A stretch of DNA of 64,000 nucleotides from Azolla caroliniana (Eukaryota; Polypodiophyta): contig JBHGNT010000014.1 in the NCBI GenBank assembly GCA_043228905.1, positions 3,348,001-3,412,000 on the forward strand. Direction: 5' to 3'. Below are positions 1 to 12,380 of the stretch, piece after piece (positions within the stretch are counted from its first letter, which is position 1; each line of letters begins with the position of its first letter). The position numbers were made by a program, and so were the translations under genes. The notes under the pieces were generated by a model, which saw nothing but the letters and a program-made list of their open reading frames with translations, made no database searches and had not been told where the DNA came from.

Positions 1-76
1 CCGTCAAACCATACATTTTCTAAGTTGGAAGTGCTTGTTGGGCATGATGTTATCATCGAATTCGCTCTATGCCACA

Positions 77-621
77 TCATGACCATTCTGCCACAATTGT
101 CGTAGTCAGAATTTGAGGTGTAGTTACTACGTTGTCGGCTTGTGAAGGCCAATTCACTCTTCTTTTTCTGACACTCCACCTTGTAGTAGCCAAATTTGCC
201 ACAATATCTATAGTAGACGGAACTGTTTTGTTGGCTGGGTCCGGCATGATTGCTCCCCCTTCTACCAGACGCTCCGCCTCGTGCATTTGAAGCATCTTGC
301 CAGTAGTAGAAGTTGTGTTGTCAGGGTTTTTCTTGGTTGTGTCAGCCTCGGCCGAATCAGCCTCTTCTTCCACGCCTTTGTCCCCTTCCTCCATCCGAGT
401 TTGAATAGAGCATGTGTCCTTGCACATTGCTCCTCATTCGGACGTAATTCTTCAACTAGAATCATCGACTGAAGATCGAAGAATGAGAGAGGACTCTCCC
501 TTGCGGGGACTACCGGCCGCATGGCTCCGAACTGAGGTGTTAGGCCTCCGAAGCATATCTGCACCATTTCATTTTTGTCAATGTTAACGTCGATCGACTC
601 GAGGGAGTCGCACAACTCCAT
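77..621 (-). pseudogene. copia gag remnant
   Basis: Two overlapping minus-strand reading frames (262-621 and 77-427) give a patchy match to the Gag of Ty1/copia elements. The 262-621 frame has the block IDKNEMVQICFGGLTPQF followed by SFFDLQSMILVEE, which is the region just before the zinc knuckle in plant copia Gag. The frames shift into each other and no zinc knuckle or start survives. A second gag-like piece at 1242-1643 repeats the same block in diverged form, so this is a rearranged or nested pair of old insertions. The assignment to copia gag is fairly sure. The exact lineage is not. Confidence 0.6.
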
Positions 622-639
622 TGATTACATTCAGGGTCA

Positions 640-1162
640 TGATTGCTACCTTTGCTAAATAGATCTTTGGCATGTCCTTCTTTTGTAGCATGGCACAAGC
701 CATCTCAAGAATTCTGTGATTTTTCTACTCAGCAGCACCATTTTATTATGGTGTATACCGACAAGAGAATTCATGGTGAATCCCCTTCTTTTCTAAATAG
801 TTTGTGAACTCGGCTAAGAAGTATTCTCGGCCGCCATTCGATAATAAGCATCAAATCTTGCAATTTGTCTCATTTTCCATGCAACTCTTTAACTTGAGAG
901 AGTGAGATGTTTCCCTTCTTGAGTTCATCGAGCATATCTAGGTAAGCCACAAACAATCGTTGATGAAGGTGACGAAGTATCTACACCCTGTCTCACTCTG
1001 AACTAGACCCCATATATCCGAGTGAATGACGTCCAACATGCATTTACTCACATTCCACTCACTCAAGAATGGATGGCTATGTTGTTTGCCTAGCTGGCAC
1101 ACCTCACATACATGATTGGAAAGTAAATTGAGCCAAGCCATGCACACTCCTTTCGTTTGCAA
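640..1162 (-). pseudogene. copia integrase remnant
   Basis: Read on the minus strand, 938-1162 encodes the pre-integrase cysteine motif CEVCQLGKQHSHPF and the start of the integrase core (DVIHSDIWG, then YFVTFINDC). The stretch 640-900 continues, with frameshifts and stops, into the end of the core (a YTP..NGA.E..N-like block and MACAML). Order and orientation fit a copia pol gene. It is broken by several stops and cannot code for protein. It lies between two gag-like pieces, so the element is not colinear. Confidence 0.65.
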
Positions 1163-1241
1163 CTCTCTTGTGCCACAACTCTCTGATTTATGCAGGTTGA
1201 TGGAAGTTCCCCCTTTTTGTAAGAGTGGAGTTTACCAAGCT

Positions 1242-1643
1242 TTAAATGGCCAACTCTCTTGTGCCACAACTCTCTTGTTGATGCAAGTTGGTGGAAGCTC
1301 CCCCTTCTATCGGAATTCCCTCAATTGATTCCATCTTCTTGCTATCGGGAATAACATTGTTGTGGACCTCATCCACGTCTTCCTCGGCCATTCCTTCCCT
1401 AATTTCCACGACCATGACCTCAACTAAGGTATTGTTGTGTATATGGCATCTACCCATCAAATGTTGCACTTTTTGACCACATGGGGTCTCCTTGACCATC
1501 AACATGTATTGCAAGTTGAAAAAGCTCGAGGGGTTCTCACTCATTATGGCAGTCCAAAATATGCCATACTTATGTCCAACGCCATCGAGGCAAATATGTA
1601 CCATCTTGTTGTTGACTTCAACATTCATGGAGTAGAGTGTCAC
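1242..1643 (-). pseudogene. copia gag remnant, second copy
   Basis: A 133-codon minus-strand frame contains EVNNKMVHICLDGVGHKYG and SFFNLQYMLMVKE. These parallel the gag block at 262-621, showing that both derive from the same copia domain. The C-terminal half is low in recognisable motifs. It lies upstream, in minus-strand sense, of the integrase remnant, which is the normal gag-then-integrase order. Reverse transcriptase was not found nearby, so the rest of the element is deleted or outside the window. Confidence 0.5.
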
Positions 1644-1680
1644 CCAAGTCTTTTCTCTTGAGGGTGTAATTTGCTACTAA

Positions 1681-2077
1681 CATATCCCTCTACCCAATAT
1701 TGTTTTAACTCTTGCCAGAAATAATTTGTCTTCTTATTCAAGATTGCCACAATTACTTTTATACTTGTTTCGACATAAAGAAGGTAATAATATTAACAAA
1801 CATTTTGGGTTCCTCTAATGGACAATGCTATCATTGAAATGATTCTTTTCCAATTCCAAGCATTTCCATTATTTTAGTTCTTTTTATTGAAGAAGACATA
1901 TATAAGTTTGCATATCTTTAGATGAGAAAGTTCACGTATTCGAAACATGTACTGCTTTGTTAGATCAATGCAACTGCATGTGCAAATGCACATAATTTTG
2001 TTTCCACGTGTTTATGTACAGATCTCTGCATAAAAAATCAGCTTACACTTTTTGAATTAATACACCTACAAATGAAA
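1681..2077. other. 3' flank of the O-fucosyltransferase gene, AT-rich
   Basis: About 400 bases without a coding frame or recognisable repeat. The part next to 2077 is expected to hold the 3' untranslated region and polyadenylation site of the minus-strand O-fucosyltransferase gene. I saw no strong signal that fixes the transcript end. Confidence 0.4.
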
Positions 2078-5000
2078 TTAGGCAGTTCTACTTCGTTTAA
2101 CATTAGTGGAAACTGCGGGTTGTTGACACATACATTCATGGCACCTTGGATGCCTATACACACTTCTAGCTACAGGACGTACGTCGACTCGTTTGGTCTC
2201 TTTTATAGATTTTCGTATTCTCGTCTGAAATTCATCCCAGTCCATGCTCTTGCTTCTCAACAAAATGCTTGCCAGACGGCGCTTATTGGGACGAATAGTT
2301 GGATGATTCCCTTCACCATAGTACATTCGATAGCCTGATACAAGAGCTGAAAATTGACTACCAGGGTCTGTCATTGCAAATGCATCCGCAGTGGCTGAGA
2401 CAATGAAGTCTAGAGCTGCTAGCTATGAGAATGAAGAAGCTTGTGTATTTCAGGCATTTTCTAAATTTATTTGTAAACGGAACACAAAAAAACGGACAAA
2501 TTTTAATACCTGGGAGGAACTTTTGATAAAAGGTTCTATTTCTTTTGGGGATAAAAGGTCTTCTTTAGTTACTAAATTTGGGTAAAGTGAGAGAAGAGTA
2601 GCGGTTCGAGATTGGCCACCAAAAAATTGGGCCCCGGCAAGGTATATTCTAGTCTCTCTCTTAAACCCAAGGGCGGCAAGCATCAATGCAGCCTCTTCAG
2701 GTGTCATTGGACACTTCCCATCCTCCCTTAATGCTGTGGCTGAAAGAATTCTGCAATGAAAGGTGCATTAAAATTAAGATATATAAGCCCATCCTATATG
2801 TCTATTGAAGAGTTATTTTGTATTGTCAGAATTCAATAGATTCACGTTAAACTTTTTTAATCAATTTAGCTTGTTTGTTCTCCCTAAGGTTATCAAAATT
2901 ATTAAAACAAATATTTCCAGTAAGGTTTCTAAGAGCAACATTAATCTCAAATTCAACAACACTACATACTTCTCGTTTATAATGCTCTTAAATCTTAGAT
3001 TAGAGTGGTTTGAAGCTCAAGGGTTCTAATTTTGCATAGGAATAAACAAGAAGACCGAGATCATGCATCATATATTAGAGGATTGTATCCAATCTTTGAC
3101 GATCAAATATGCAAAGATCCTTACTTGCCCCCATTTTTGTATTTCGTAAGCATTGGAAAATGGATCTCCCTATATGCTTCAAGCTCCATTTTCTCGCTTT
3201 CTCCGCCACCAAATTCACACATGGAATAGGCAGCCATATCGATTTCAAACCTCAAGTGGAGTCCAAGGTACTTATAAACTCCACTTGATTCTGAAAAGGT
3301 ATGGGCAGATTTTGCATTCTCGATGTATATTAACTGTGATGCCAAATTGCTACTAATAACACCTTTCACCTCTGCCTTATTTTCAACAGGCGTCCATCTT
3401 TTGTTCTGTTCTCTCATCCTCATTATCAGAAGCGCTGCAGTTCTCTGAATCTTTGGGGAGAACTTCAATGCATGAAAATTGCATTTGCACCGAAGCCGCT
3501 GCAAGAAGTAAACCCAGACAACGATTGCAGAAACACATTAGGATCTACTAATATTCAAATCCCCACTTGTGGCTAAAACACTCATGATCAATACACATGA
3601 AGTAAAGTAAAATAATAAAAGAGCGACTGAGCGCTCATGCACGTTAAAAATATGATTATCAAGTTTTATAGGACCCTCTTCTCAGAAGGCTGGCATGCTA
3701 TGCATTTGCGTAGTATCTAAAGATTTGAGATGGTGACATGCTCTCATACACTTAATATCTCACGATATCAGATGGAGACATGTTGGTCGTCTTAGGCAAA
3801 GAGAAGAAAACTTTTCTTGTGGCAACAAGTAAAAACCCTAGGCAGTAACTAATACAAAATTCGAATCTGGAGTTACATCTAGATATAAATCAGCAAAACA
3901 TAGTACACACCTGTATATGGAAAGGCACTGGATCAAATGACAATCTATGCCCAAATCCATAAAAATGTACAATACGATTACGTAAAAGAATGGGTAGAAT
4001 ATGTTTCACATAAAAGCTTGGTTTTGCTTCTTTTGTAACATCCATATCAGTGACCTGAAACAGGGAGTGCACATAGACAGTTAAAAATGACAAGGTTGAT
4101 ACAACTATACACGTGTTGAAATATATGTGTTGATTTCACACTTACTAAGCTTCCAACAGCTTCCAAATCGAGGGACTGTAAATGCTCTGGGAGCTTCTGC
4201 ACAATTGTAATGTCATCCTTTAGATGCTCCACAAAAATATCCAGTTGATATATATCTTCAAACTGGCTGGGAGAACAAACCAAGGTCCCTTATTGCCTAT
4301 ACATTTCTATGCACCATCATTCCTTATCATATTAAACATAAAGTGTCAACATTGCATGCACTAGTCAAGAAGTGAAAAGATTTTGTATTAACCTGTTATC
4401 ATTCCAAACATTGCTGTAAAGGAATTTTGGAATCACTAAAGTTGCATTCAGGAGATAAGCTACTGCAACAGCATTACAAATCTGGAAATTTATTAAGAGC
4501 ATTATACATCTATCTACCTTTTCATATTTTCAGGAACTTCTCAAAATGTTTGAATCTGATTATTAACTATTTCTTGAAATGTGAACGCAAAGACTTACAG
4601 CAATTCTTTGTTGGTTGAGCCCACCATTTGCACTGACCATGATATATCCTGTACTGACTGGCCTTTGAAAAGCGACTGGACAAAGAGCATCTGTGGTTTG
4701 AATATTCCTTATGAGTACAAGTCATACAAAATTTATGTTTTCCACTTACATTCTGTATTATTTGCACAAGGTTTCCATGTGGAAGAATTAGCAGAAGGTT
4801 CCTTCCAGAGGTCATCTGGTTCAACCTTGTTTTGTCCCTAAAACATGAGAGTGTATATATATAGCTATGAGTTTTTAACTCTAAGGGTTAAGAATCAGAT
4901 AGTACTAATCAGTATATACCTCAGCTAGGGCATGTGCAGCAAGCCCTACAAGATTTTCATACTGAACAACAAAAGCACCACCAGCTTTCATATTGTATTC

Positions 5001-8000
5001 CATTGCCTATTAAACAAATTTCAGATTTAACAAAATATATATCATGTAAACATGAAACATTATGTATATGAAGGTGTCACATGATGTCACTCTCAAGACA
5101 TTAAAAGCATTGGAGACAGCAGGCTTAATAAAATTAGAGAAAAGCTAATGATGAATGGTGGGCATCCAAGCTTCTCAACAATGTAGAACAGCTTGGAGTG
5201 TTAGTATATTGTTTCCCAAGAGAAGAATAACCTTCACAAAGTAGACCCAACTACTCTTTCATACACACTTGGAGTGTACAGATATCTTAAATAGTCAGTG
5301 GAGCAGGCAATAAGTGAAAGGATAGGATCACAGATCTATGAGAAACAGTAGGCAGAGACTTTGCACAATGCGGAAAAAACAGAAATATAACAGAGCACAG
5401 AGTACACAGTATTTTACGTGGAAACCCTAAAACAGTGGAAAACCACGGGCAACAGAGATATACAAGGGAAGAACAGATTACAACACTCACGATACAGAGT
5501 GTATCAGGCACACAGGGCTCTTAGCGTCTAGTATCACAACTATGGCATCGCTCACGCTCTCGCATCTCTCTTCCTCTCACTCTGTTACTCTCGGTACAGA
5601 AGCGCTTCGTTATGTTCTGCACATACCACATTTTTCCCTCGGTGTATTTATACTTGTACACAGTATGGGCTATTTACAAATATAGCAGCTATGATTATTA
5701 TTATTATTATTAGTTGATCAGCCGACTAATCGACTCCTATGTCGATTTTCCAATCGGCCCAACTATTCGGTCTTGTCTTCGACTTGGATCCTCTATCCAA
5801 TACTATCAACTCTCCACATCGACTCGCTGGTCGATCTGATCGACAATCCTATGTTCGGCTTGTCAATCCGACTGTTGACTTCTTCCTCGACTTCGACTGT
5901 TGACTTCTCCCATTGGTGGGACATTTTCCTAACCAACTCCCCCTTCACTCTCATTGGCAAAGTTGGACATTCTAGTCTTCTGTCGACAGACTCTAAGTCT
6001 GTCTGTCGATTGTCGATTGGTAGGTTCTTGCTGAGCATGTCGGATCCATTGTCATCAGTATGGATCTTCACAAGGGTAAACTCTCCTTCATCCACTTTCT
6101 CTCACAACCAGTGATACCTTCTTTGTATGTGTTTGGTCCGAGAGTGGTAAGCAGCATTCTTAGCTAGACGTATAGCACTCTAACTATCACAAGGAAGTAA
6201 GAATTCTCTTTGCTTCATTACCAACTCACTGAGAAAATTTCTCATCCATATCAGCTCCTTGTCGGCCTCTACCTGGCCATATACTCTGCCTCTGTGGTCG
6301 ACAAGGCCACAGACTTCTACAGTCTTGACTGCCACGGATCATCACATAACCAGATGTGGATCGGCTTCAGTCTACATCCCCTGACATGTCTAAGTTGGTA
6401 AACCCTTCGAGCATAGGTTTTTCGACACCATACCTGAGGCACACCCCCAAGGTGCCTTTCAAGTACTTGAGTATCCATTTCACTGCTGCCCAATGTTCTC
6501 TTCTTGTATTACTCATATATCGGCTTACTACTCCCACAACAAATGTTATGTCTAGCCTCGTACAGACCATAGCATACATTAAACTGTCGACGGCTAGGCA
6601 TATGGTACTTTCCTCATCTCGGCCTTTTCCTTCTCCCCTTTGGGGCATTGCTTGGCATTCAGCTTGCCAGTTTGTCAACAACACAGAACCGACTAGCTTT
6701 GACTCTGACATGTTAAATCTTTCTACGATCTTTGTCACATATTTCTCTTGTGACAGCCATAGCACCTTCTTAGTTTTATCTTGAACTATGTGCATCCCCA
6801 AGATTTGTTTAGCCAATCCAAGGTCTTTCATGGCAAACGATTTGCCTAATGCTTTCTTCAAGCTCACAATCCTCTTTGTGTCCTGTCCAACTATTAACAT
6901 GGCATCTACATATAACATGAGAATCAAGAAGTCGCCTTCATGATACCTTTTTACAAACACACAATGATCAGCTTGTGTTTTATGGAACCCATGTTCCAGC
7001 ATGAAGGATTTGAACCATTGGCGTGGAGCTTGCTTCAGCCCATACAAGCTTTCTTCAATCGACACACCAAGTTCTCTTTTCCTTTCTCTACAAGGCCTTC
7101 ATGTTGCTGCATATAGATCTCTTCATCTAGCTCCCCATGCAAGAATGTTGTCTTTACATCCAACTGTTCAATCTCTAAATCCATACTGACAGCTATGCTC
7201 AGAACGGTTCGAATGGATGTCATCTTCACGACTGGTGCGAATATCTCGTCAAAGTCGATACCCTTTTTCTGTTGAAATCCCTTCACCACAATGCGGGCTT
7301 TATATCTGGGTGTGTTGTCGACTTCTCCAGTCTTCACCCTGTAAACCCATTGGTTTCTAAGTACTCTCTTACTTTTTGGTAGCTCCACCAAGTCATAAGT
7401 ATAATTTTCGTGCAAGGAGTCCATTTCGTCTTGCATTGCACTCGGCCATTTCTCTTTATGCTCATCATCTATGGCCTCATCATAGCACTCTGGCTCACCT
7501 TCATCAGTCAAAAGGACATATTGACTGGCATATCTAATCAGTGCTTTCCTTTCTTTGAGTGGATATCTCCTGTCTGCCATGGTCGACTCAGGTTCGGATG
7601 TCTCTGCCGACTCTTCATTCAGCGCGGGTTCATGCATGTCGGTTGATTGTTGGAGTTCAACTGACTCTGACTCATATGCCTCAACCGACTCTTGTAGCTC
7701 TGTCGGCTCTGACTCATATGTATTAGTCGGTTGCGCCGAGTCGACCGTCTCGGATTCGGCTCTTCCGACTAGCTACATTCTCCCAGTTGGTTGTGTCAGG
7801 TCAGCTAATCCTGTGTTCGGAGTCGGCCGAGAAGACGACCCCGAGTGTTGTTTCTAGTCTTCAATTGTCTTGTCTTCCATAAACGCTAAGTTTCGACTCC
7901 TCACAACCTTCTTATCAGAGGCACTGAGGGAGACTTGTTGATCAAATAAATAGCTATGTACATCGCCTTAGCCCAATATGATTTCGGGAACCTTGCATGT

Positions 8001-11000
8001 GACAACATGCTCCTCACTCTTTCCATTATCGTCCAATTCATCCTCTCTGCAAGTCCATTCAGTTTAGGGTTCTTAAGTACTGTGTATTCAACTCGAATAC
8101 CTTGGGCCTTCCCGTATTCTCGAATTGTCCTCTGTACTCGCCACCGTTGTCGGTTCAAATAGCCTTCAATTTCTGACCTGACTCTCTTTCGGCTTTGGCC
8201 TGGAACTCCTTGAAGAACGACAGACAGTGCTTGATCCTTCGATTTAGTAAAAAAAGCCCACATCTTTCAACTATAGTCGTCAATGAATGTAACAAAGTAT
8301 TGTCCACCACGATGCGATGGAGCATCCACGTAGCACACGGCTGTGTGTACTAGTTCCAGTGCACATTCTCTGCTCTTTGGTGGTCTTGAGTGGAATGCTA
8401 CTCTGTTCTGCTTTCCGACCACGCAGTCGACACATCTCTCTAGGTGCACTCCTTTTACTTTTGGAAGAAGTTTCTGGTCGGCTGGGATATGCATACCCTT
8501 TTCGCTCATATGGCCAAGCCTCTTATGCCATATCTCTCCACTCGAGTCGGCAACCACATTCGCTTCATCCTTGCACAGCTTGGCTTGCATCATATACAAT
8601 GTGCCTTGTTTTTGTGCTCGGGCCACTATGAGGTTCCCCCCATAGCACTTCCATTTGCCATTTCAAAAACTACCACTGTAGCCTTCATCGTCCAATTTTC
8701 CGGTTGAAAAGCATGTAAGCTTACCCTTGGACTTGGATCTGGCATGGGACTTGTCCCTTCTTTATAGACTTCTTTGTTTGCTCCTTCCTCTGCCCGAATG
8801 TTGCAACACATTTGCATCTGACTAGGACAAGCCCCCCTTGTCCTTCCTTCTCGTCTCCTCGTTCAAGATGCTTGTCTTTACAACTGGTAGAGACAAGTTC
8901 TCTTCTTGAAACAAGGTGTTGAGAGTCACCACCAGGTTCTCCCAGCTGTCTGGCAGGGTACACAGCAATAGAAGGGCCGGCATAGGATCATCAAGAGGAA
9001 ACTTGGCTGCAGCAAGTTGATTTACTAGCCCCATGAATGTATTGATGTGTACTACTATGCTTTCTCCATCTTTGTACTTCAATCTCATGATCTTTCTCAT
9101 CAAAGATGTTTTGTTGAGAGCATTTTTCCTCTTGTACAGCCCTAACAACTTCTGCCACATCTTGTAGGCATTAGTGTCATTAGCCACATGTTGAAGGACA
9201 CTCACATCTACACATTGTTCGATGGTGGCCACCGCCTTCATGTTCTGGAGTTTCCATTCAGACTCTAATACCCCTATGGGTATTTCTTCTCTGTCAATGG
9301 GCTCGTACAGATCTTTGACTATGAGAAGATCTTCCATCTTGATCTTCCAGTCTGCATAGTTGTGTGAGTTCAAGACCATCATTCCTGGAAAACCACTCAC
9401 ACCTCCTTCCATCTTTGCACTTGTCACTCTGATACCAGTTTGAAAGGATAAGATCACAAATCTATGAGAAACAGTAGGCAGAGACTTTACACAACACGGA
9501 AAAAACAGAAATATAACAGAGCACAGAGTACACAGTATTTTATGTGGAAACCCTAAAACAAGGGAAAACCACGGGCAACAAAGGATCACTATAACAGAGA
9601 TATACAAGGGAAGAGCAGATTACAACACTCACGCTCTCGCGTCTCTCTTCCTCTCACTTTGTTACCCTCAATACAAAAGCGCTTCGTTACATTTTGCCCT
9701 AGGTGTATTTATACTTATACACAATATGGGCTATTTACAAATATAGCAACTATTATTATTATTATTAGTTGATCAGCCAACTAGTCGATTCCTATGTCGA
9801 TTTTCCAGTCGGCCCGAGTAGCCAACTCCCATGTCGGCTATCCAGTCGGCCCGACTATTCGGTCTTGTGATCGACTTAGATCCTCCATCTAATACTGTCA
9901 ACTCTCCTAGTCGACTCATTGGTCGATCCGATCGGCAATCCTATGTTCGGCTTGTCAATCCGACTGTCAACTTCTTCCTCGACTTTGACTGTCGACTTCT
10001 CCCGTAGGAGGGACATTTTCCTAACAATAAGAACCTAAGCTCCTTGGACACAATGCAACAACAATGTTGTTGCTTCTCCTCTGAACTAAACTTACATTCT
10101 GCACTCTAGTCAGCTCATTCTCCTGACCCCAAGCCATAAGACATGTGTAATGAAGGCTCCTCTTGCTTGAAAGATCTCTCCATTCTGGATCAACCTTGCT
10201 AGAGATCTTTCAAATACAAAAATTACAATCTAATTGCCTTGAGAATCCTACATATATCGATAATGGGATTCTTTAGTCACTTTTATTTTTACTTGGTTTT
10301 TCTACTTAGTTACATTTATTTTGTTTTGTTATTTGTTCTCAAAGACGTGACAATGCTTTAAGATGTAATCTCGTTTGGTCTTATTGGCCATTTTGGCCTC
10401 TTAAAAGAGGTTGATATTTCTTTCTTTCTTTCTCAATAGACAAATTGAAAAGAAGTATATGCAATGGCCTACTGACCACCATCATGTATTTCCAATTGTT
10501 TAGAGAAATAACCACCAGTTTTAACAATCCCTATAGGTTTGCTTGTGAGAAGAGAGAAATTCGGAGAATTTTTCTTCAGCTCAAAATATTTCTGAATTGT
10601 TTTAGTTTCTATGAATATTTTGAAGAACTCTCAGGCATTTGAGACCCTGTTGCTGCCAGGTTCCTGCTAAATATATGTAGTACATACCTAGAGGTATCAA
10701 CAACCACTACTTTAGGAGAGATCCTCACTTTATTATCAGGTTCTTCTGCAGTCTTCATCGGTTTTAATTGAACATTTTGCTATTGGCTGATTCACATTCT
10801 TCCCATTGAATCTTGGTAGTCCTTCTAAGAAAGCGTATTGCATGATAACAGGCACAAAACTTTATATCCCTACCAGCCCATCAAGAAACAGATTCCATTA
10901 TTACAGCAACCCAACTATTAGACAGCATCCAAATTAACATTTTTTCTCACTCTATATTTTTTCGGTATTGTTCGATTATCCCAAAGCTTGCAATGATCTT

Positions 11001-12380
11001 GCAAATTGTATTCAACTTCCTTTGACAAATGGCAAACACATGTTATGACATTAGCTTAACAAAACCAACAGTAACATTTTCATCAGCAAAGTTCCCAAGA
11101 AGGATGGACAATCAATCCTTGTAAACATATGAAATAAATTTTCTTTTGGGCATCCATAAATTAGTCTATTTTTGAGCTTCAAGTAAAGTTCACTGAAGTT
11201 CGATTCTAGTATTGTACTATTTCTTTAAAGAAAATTCCTGAAAGATCAAGTTACCACTATTTACTGATGAACTGTATGATTTCCTGCAAGATTAAGAGAT
11301 TTTAATTGTGAGTTAGCTTGGACATTCATAGAGAGTTGGCAAATTTTTATTGATTTTGTATAGGAAAATGTGCAAAATAGAGCTAAGATATAATTTCCCA
11401 GTTTTTGCAAATTGTGGCAATAGCTAAAAAGCTCCCTACGACATGTTCTCATCATCCAACAATAAACAGTAAATTTGGCTAAACAATGATAATCACAGAT
11501 ATGGTCTCTAGTTTGTCTTATACATTTGTCTCAATAGGATGCAGCGTAGAGAAGTCGTCAGTTCATCTCAAACATTGCTAAGTAAAAGCTCAATAGAGGG
11601 ATCAAATACGTGCCAAGGCACAGCTATCTAAGATTGTCTATCTAGAGATTTAGAAGCTGGAAATATTGGCACCTCCAAGATGGTTATTTTTTGAAAGGAC
11701 TAGAGTGCTAATTCAACATCCATACTCAAAAGGCCAGAATAACACAGAATATTTTCCATGGATCCCTGATTCAAGGTTGAGTATTTCACTAAAGTTTACC
11801 CCATACGATTCTGAGAAAACGAACAGCGAAGTATACAATAATGTAGTACTTGTTTGGTTTTGACATTGTGGATGGCAGAATCACACCTATCATTCATTCT
11901 CTGTGTATTGTCTAAACATCCACAGGAAGACAATTTGACTTTTGTTCATCCCACAGCAATGATATAGATCATCACTCTTCAGGCATCATCAAAGGGCTAT
12001 TCATCCAGTCTTTTTCGAGGTTCTAATTATTAGTCCCCTCACAGAATCAAGTTCTTCCAAACTTAAAAAATTTTCACATGTTGAAAACAGACTTGTACCT
12101 GGGATGTTCGATGGTAATTAGATCCAGCTTCATGAAAGCGAGGGAAGATACACCAATGCAGGAACAAGAAGAGGCCAAAGACTAGAGGTATGCCAAGGAC
12201 GACAACAGAAACGCTCCTGCTACTGCTGTTGCTGCTGCTACGGCGGCGGGGGCGGGGGCGACGGAGGAGCAGAGGAGCTTGGAATAGCGGCAATAGTTGT
12301 AATAGCAGCAGTGGTAATAGTAGTAGACCATGGTTTTGGGGGTGCTTCCTTGAGGCATGAGCAGGCAGGGGGATCGCCAT
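2078..12380 (-). CDS. GDP-fucose protein O-fucosyltransferase family protein (12 exons)
   Basis: A plant O-fucosyltransferase (PF10250-type) expected to transfer fucose from GDP-fucose in the Golgi. Exons in coding order: 12380-12099, 10779-10688, 10198-10096, 5006-4920, 4837-4750, 4690-4599, 4481-4393, 4266-4146, 4054-3911, 3498-3125, 2750-2510, 2422-2078. All introns are GT-AG, phases match, and the total is 2058 nt (685 residues). Residues 57-78 form a membrane anchor (VVVLGIPLVFGLFLFL) after a basic, leucine-rich start, giving type II topology. Family motifs: NGGLNQQR at 239-246, AICNAVAVA just after, FDPVPFHIQ ending exon 9, HLRFE at 447-451, CEFGGGE, EAYREIHFP, MTPEEAALMLAALGF, and IRPNKR in the last exon. 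A linker of about 30 residues before HLRFE looks longer than usual. Intron 3 carries the Copia-1 element. The family is sure. The acceptor protein is unknown. Confidence 0.92.
5315..5934 (-). repeat. Copia-1 3' LTR
   Basis: Pairs with 9441-10026. Minus-strand sense begins near GTTAGGAAAATGTCCC and ends CCTTTCA next to the duplication ATAAG. It is about 34 bp longer than the other LTR because of small indels around 5530-5660. A TATA-like AGTATAAATACACC lies on the minus strand near 5645-5660. The last base at the inner edge differs from the expected CA/TG end, a point change. Confidence 0.9.
5951..7637 (-). pseudogene. Copia-1 reverse transcriptase and RNase H
   Basis: The frame 7035-7637 begins in the linker and enters reverse transcriptase (WPSAMQDEMDSLHENYTYDLVELP, KARIVVKGFQQKKGIDFDEIFAPVV, TTFLHGELDEEIYM). 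A frameshift near 7050 passes into the frame 6367-7065, with SLYGLKQAPRQW, the catalytic LMLYVDAML (Asp-Ala instead of Asp-Asp, so the active site is damaged), VVSRYMS and the RNase H entry. RNase H continues with stops over 5951-6366. The block is full length in outline but not functional. Confidence 0.85.
7901..8626 (-). pseudogene. Copia-1 pre-integrase and integrase
   Basis: The frame 8267-8626 encodes the pre-integrase domain (IWHKRLGHMSEKG and C..C within ERCVDCVVGKQNR) and the start of the integrase core (ELVHTAVCYVDAPS, QYFVTFIDDYS). A break at 8263-8267 shifts the frame. The frame 7901-8263 holds the end of the core with the catalytic Glu context GLAERMNWTIMERVRSML. The segment around the second catalytic Asp (normally in a DNGGE context) is out of frame. 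The integrase is inactive as it stands. Confidence 0.8.
8822..9412 (-). CDS. Copia-1 Gag (truncated)
   Basis: Start chosen at 9412 (MEGGVSGFPGMMVLNSHNY), the usual start of this Gag type. The open frame runs upstream of it into the LTR without meaning. Motifs typical of copia Gag follow: YADWKIKMEDLL, MWQKLLGLYKRKNALNKTSL, MRLKYKDGESIVVHINTF and LLLLCTLPDSWENL. The frame stops at 8822 just after EETRRKDKGG. The zinc knuckle that should follow is deleted, so the product would be a capsid-like domain only. Copia-2 carries the same Gag in more degraded form at 17700-18288. Confidence 0.8.
   Translation of the reverse strand: MEGGVSGFPGMMVLNSHNYADWKIKMEDLLIVKDLYEPIDREEIPIGVLESEWKLQNMKAVATIEQCVDVSVLQHVANDTNAYKMWQKLLGLYKRKNALNKTSLMRKIMRLKYKDGESIVVHINTFMGLVNQLAAAKFPLDDPMPALLLLCTLPDSWENLVVTLNTLFQEENLSLPVVKTSILNEETRRKDKGGLS
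9441..10026 (-). repeat. Copia-1 5' LTR
   Basis: Starts TGTTAGGAAAATGTCCC on the minus strand and ends TATCCTTTCA, directly before the primer-binding site at 9425-9440 (minus AACTGGTATCAGAGTG, matching the 3' end of initiator Met-tRNA). The matching polypurine tract of the element is at 5935-5950. Divergence from the other LTR is visible (several substitutions and indels), so the insertion is not recent. Confidence 0.9.
10199..10687 (-). other. Intron 2 of the O-fucosyltransferase gene
   Basis: Donor AG|GTATGT at 10687 and acceptor TCTCTAG ending at 10199 on the minus strand. No repeat or gene seen inside. Short T-rich runs lie near 10250-10440. Confidence 0.75.
10780..12098 (-). other. Intron 1 of the O-fucosyltransferase gene
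   Basis: A 1.3-kb intron with donor CCCAG|GTACAAG at 12098 and acceptor CAATAG ending at 10780. AT-rich. Short open frames on both strands inside it have no recognisable domain. No mobile element ends were seen. Confidence 0.75.

Larger units (their letters stand above)
5315..10026 (-). mobile_element. Copia-1, Ty1/copia LTR retrotransposon in intron 3 of the O-fucosyltransferase gene
   Basis: A complete copia insertion on the minus strand. It is flanked by a 5-bp target duplication ATAAG (5310-5314 and 10027-10031) and has LTRs at both ends, a Met-tRNA type primer-binding site and a polypurine tract. Internal order is gag, integrase, reverse transcriptase, RNase H. The zinc knuckle and protease are missing, apparently by one internal deletion near 8700-8740 compared with the related Copia-2. 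Frameshifts break integrase and reverse transcriptase, so it is non-autonomous. It lies in the same orientation as the host gene, between exons 3 and 4. Without it the intron would be about 370 bp. Confidence 0.93.

Noticed and set aside
7410-8707. Plus-strand open frames of 78-104 codons over Copia-1
   Set aside because: They lie antisense to reverse transcriptase and integrase, with no domain or start context of their own.
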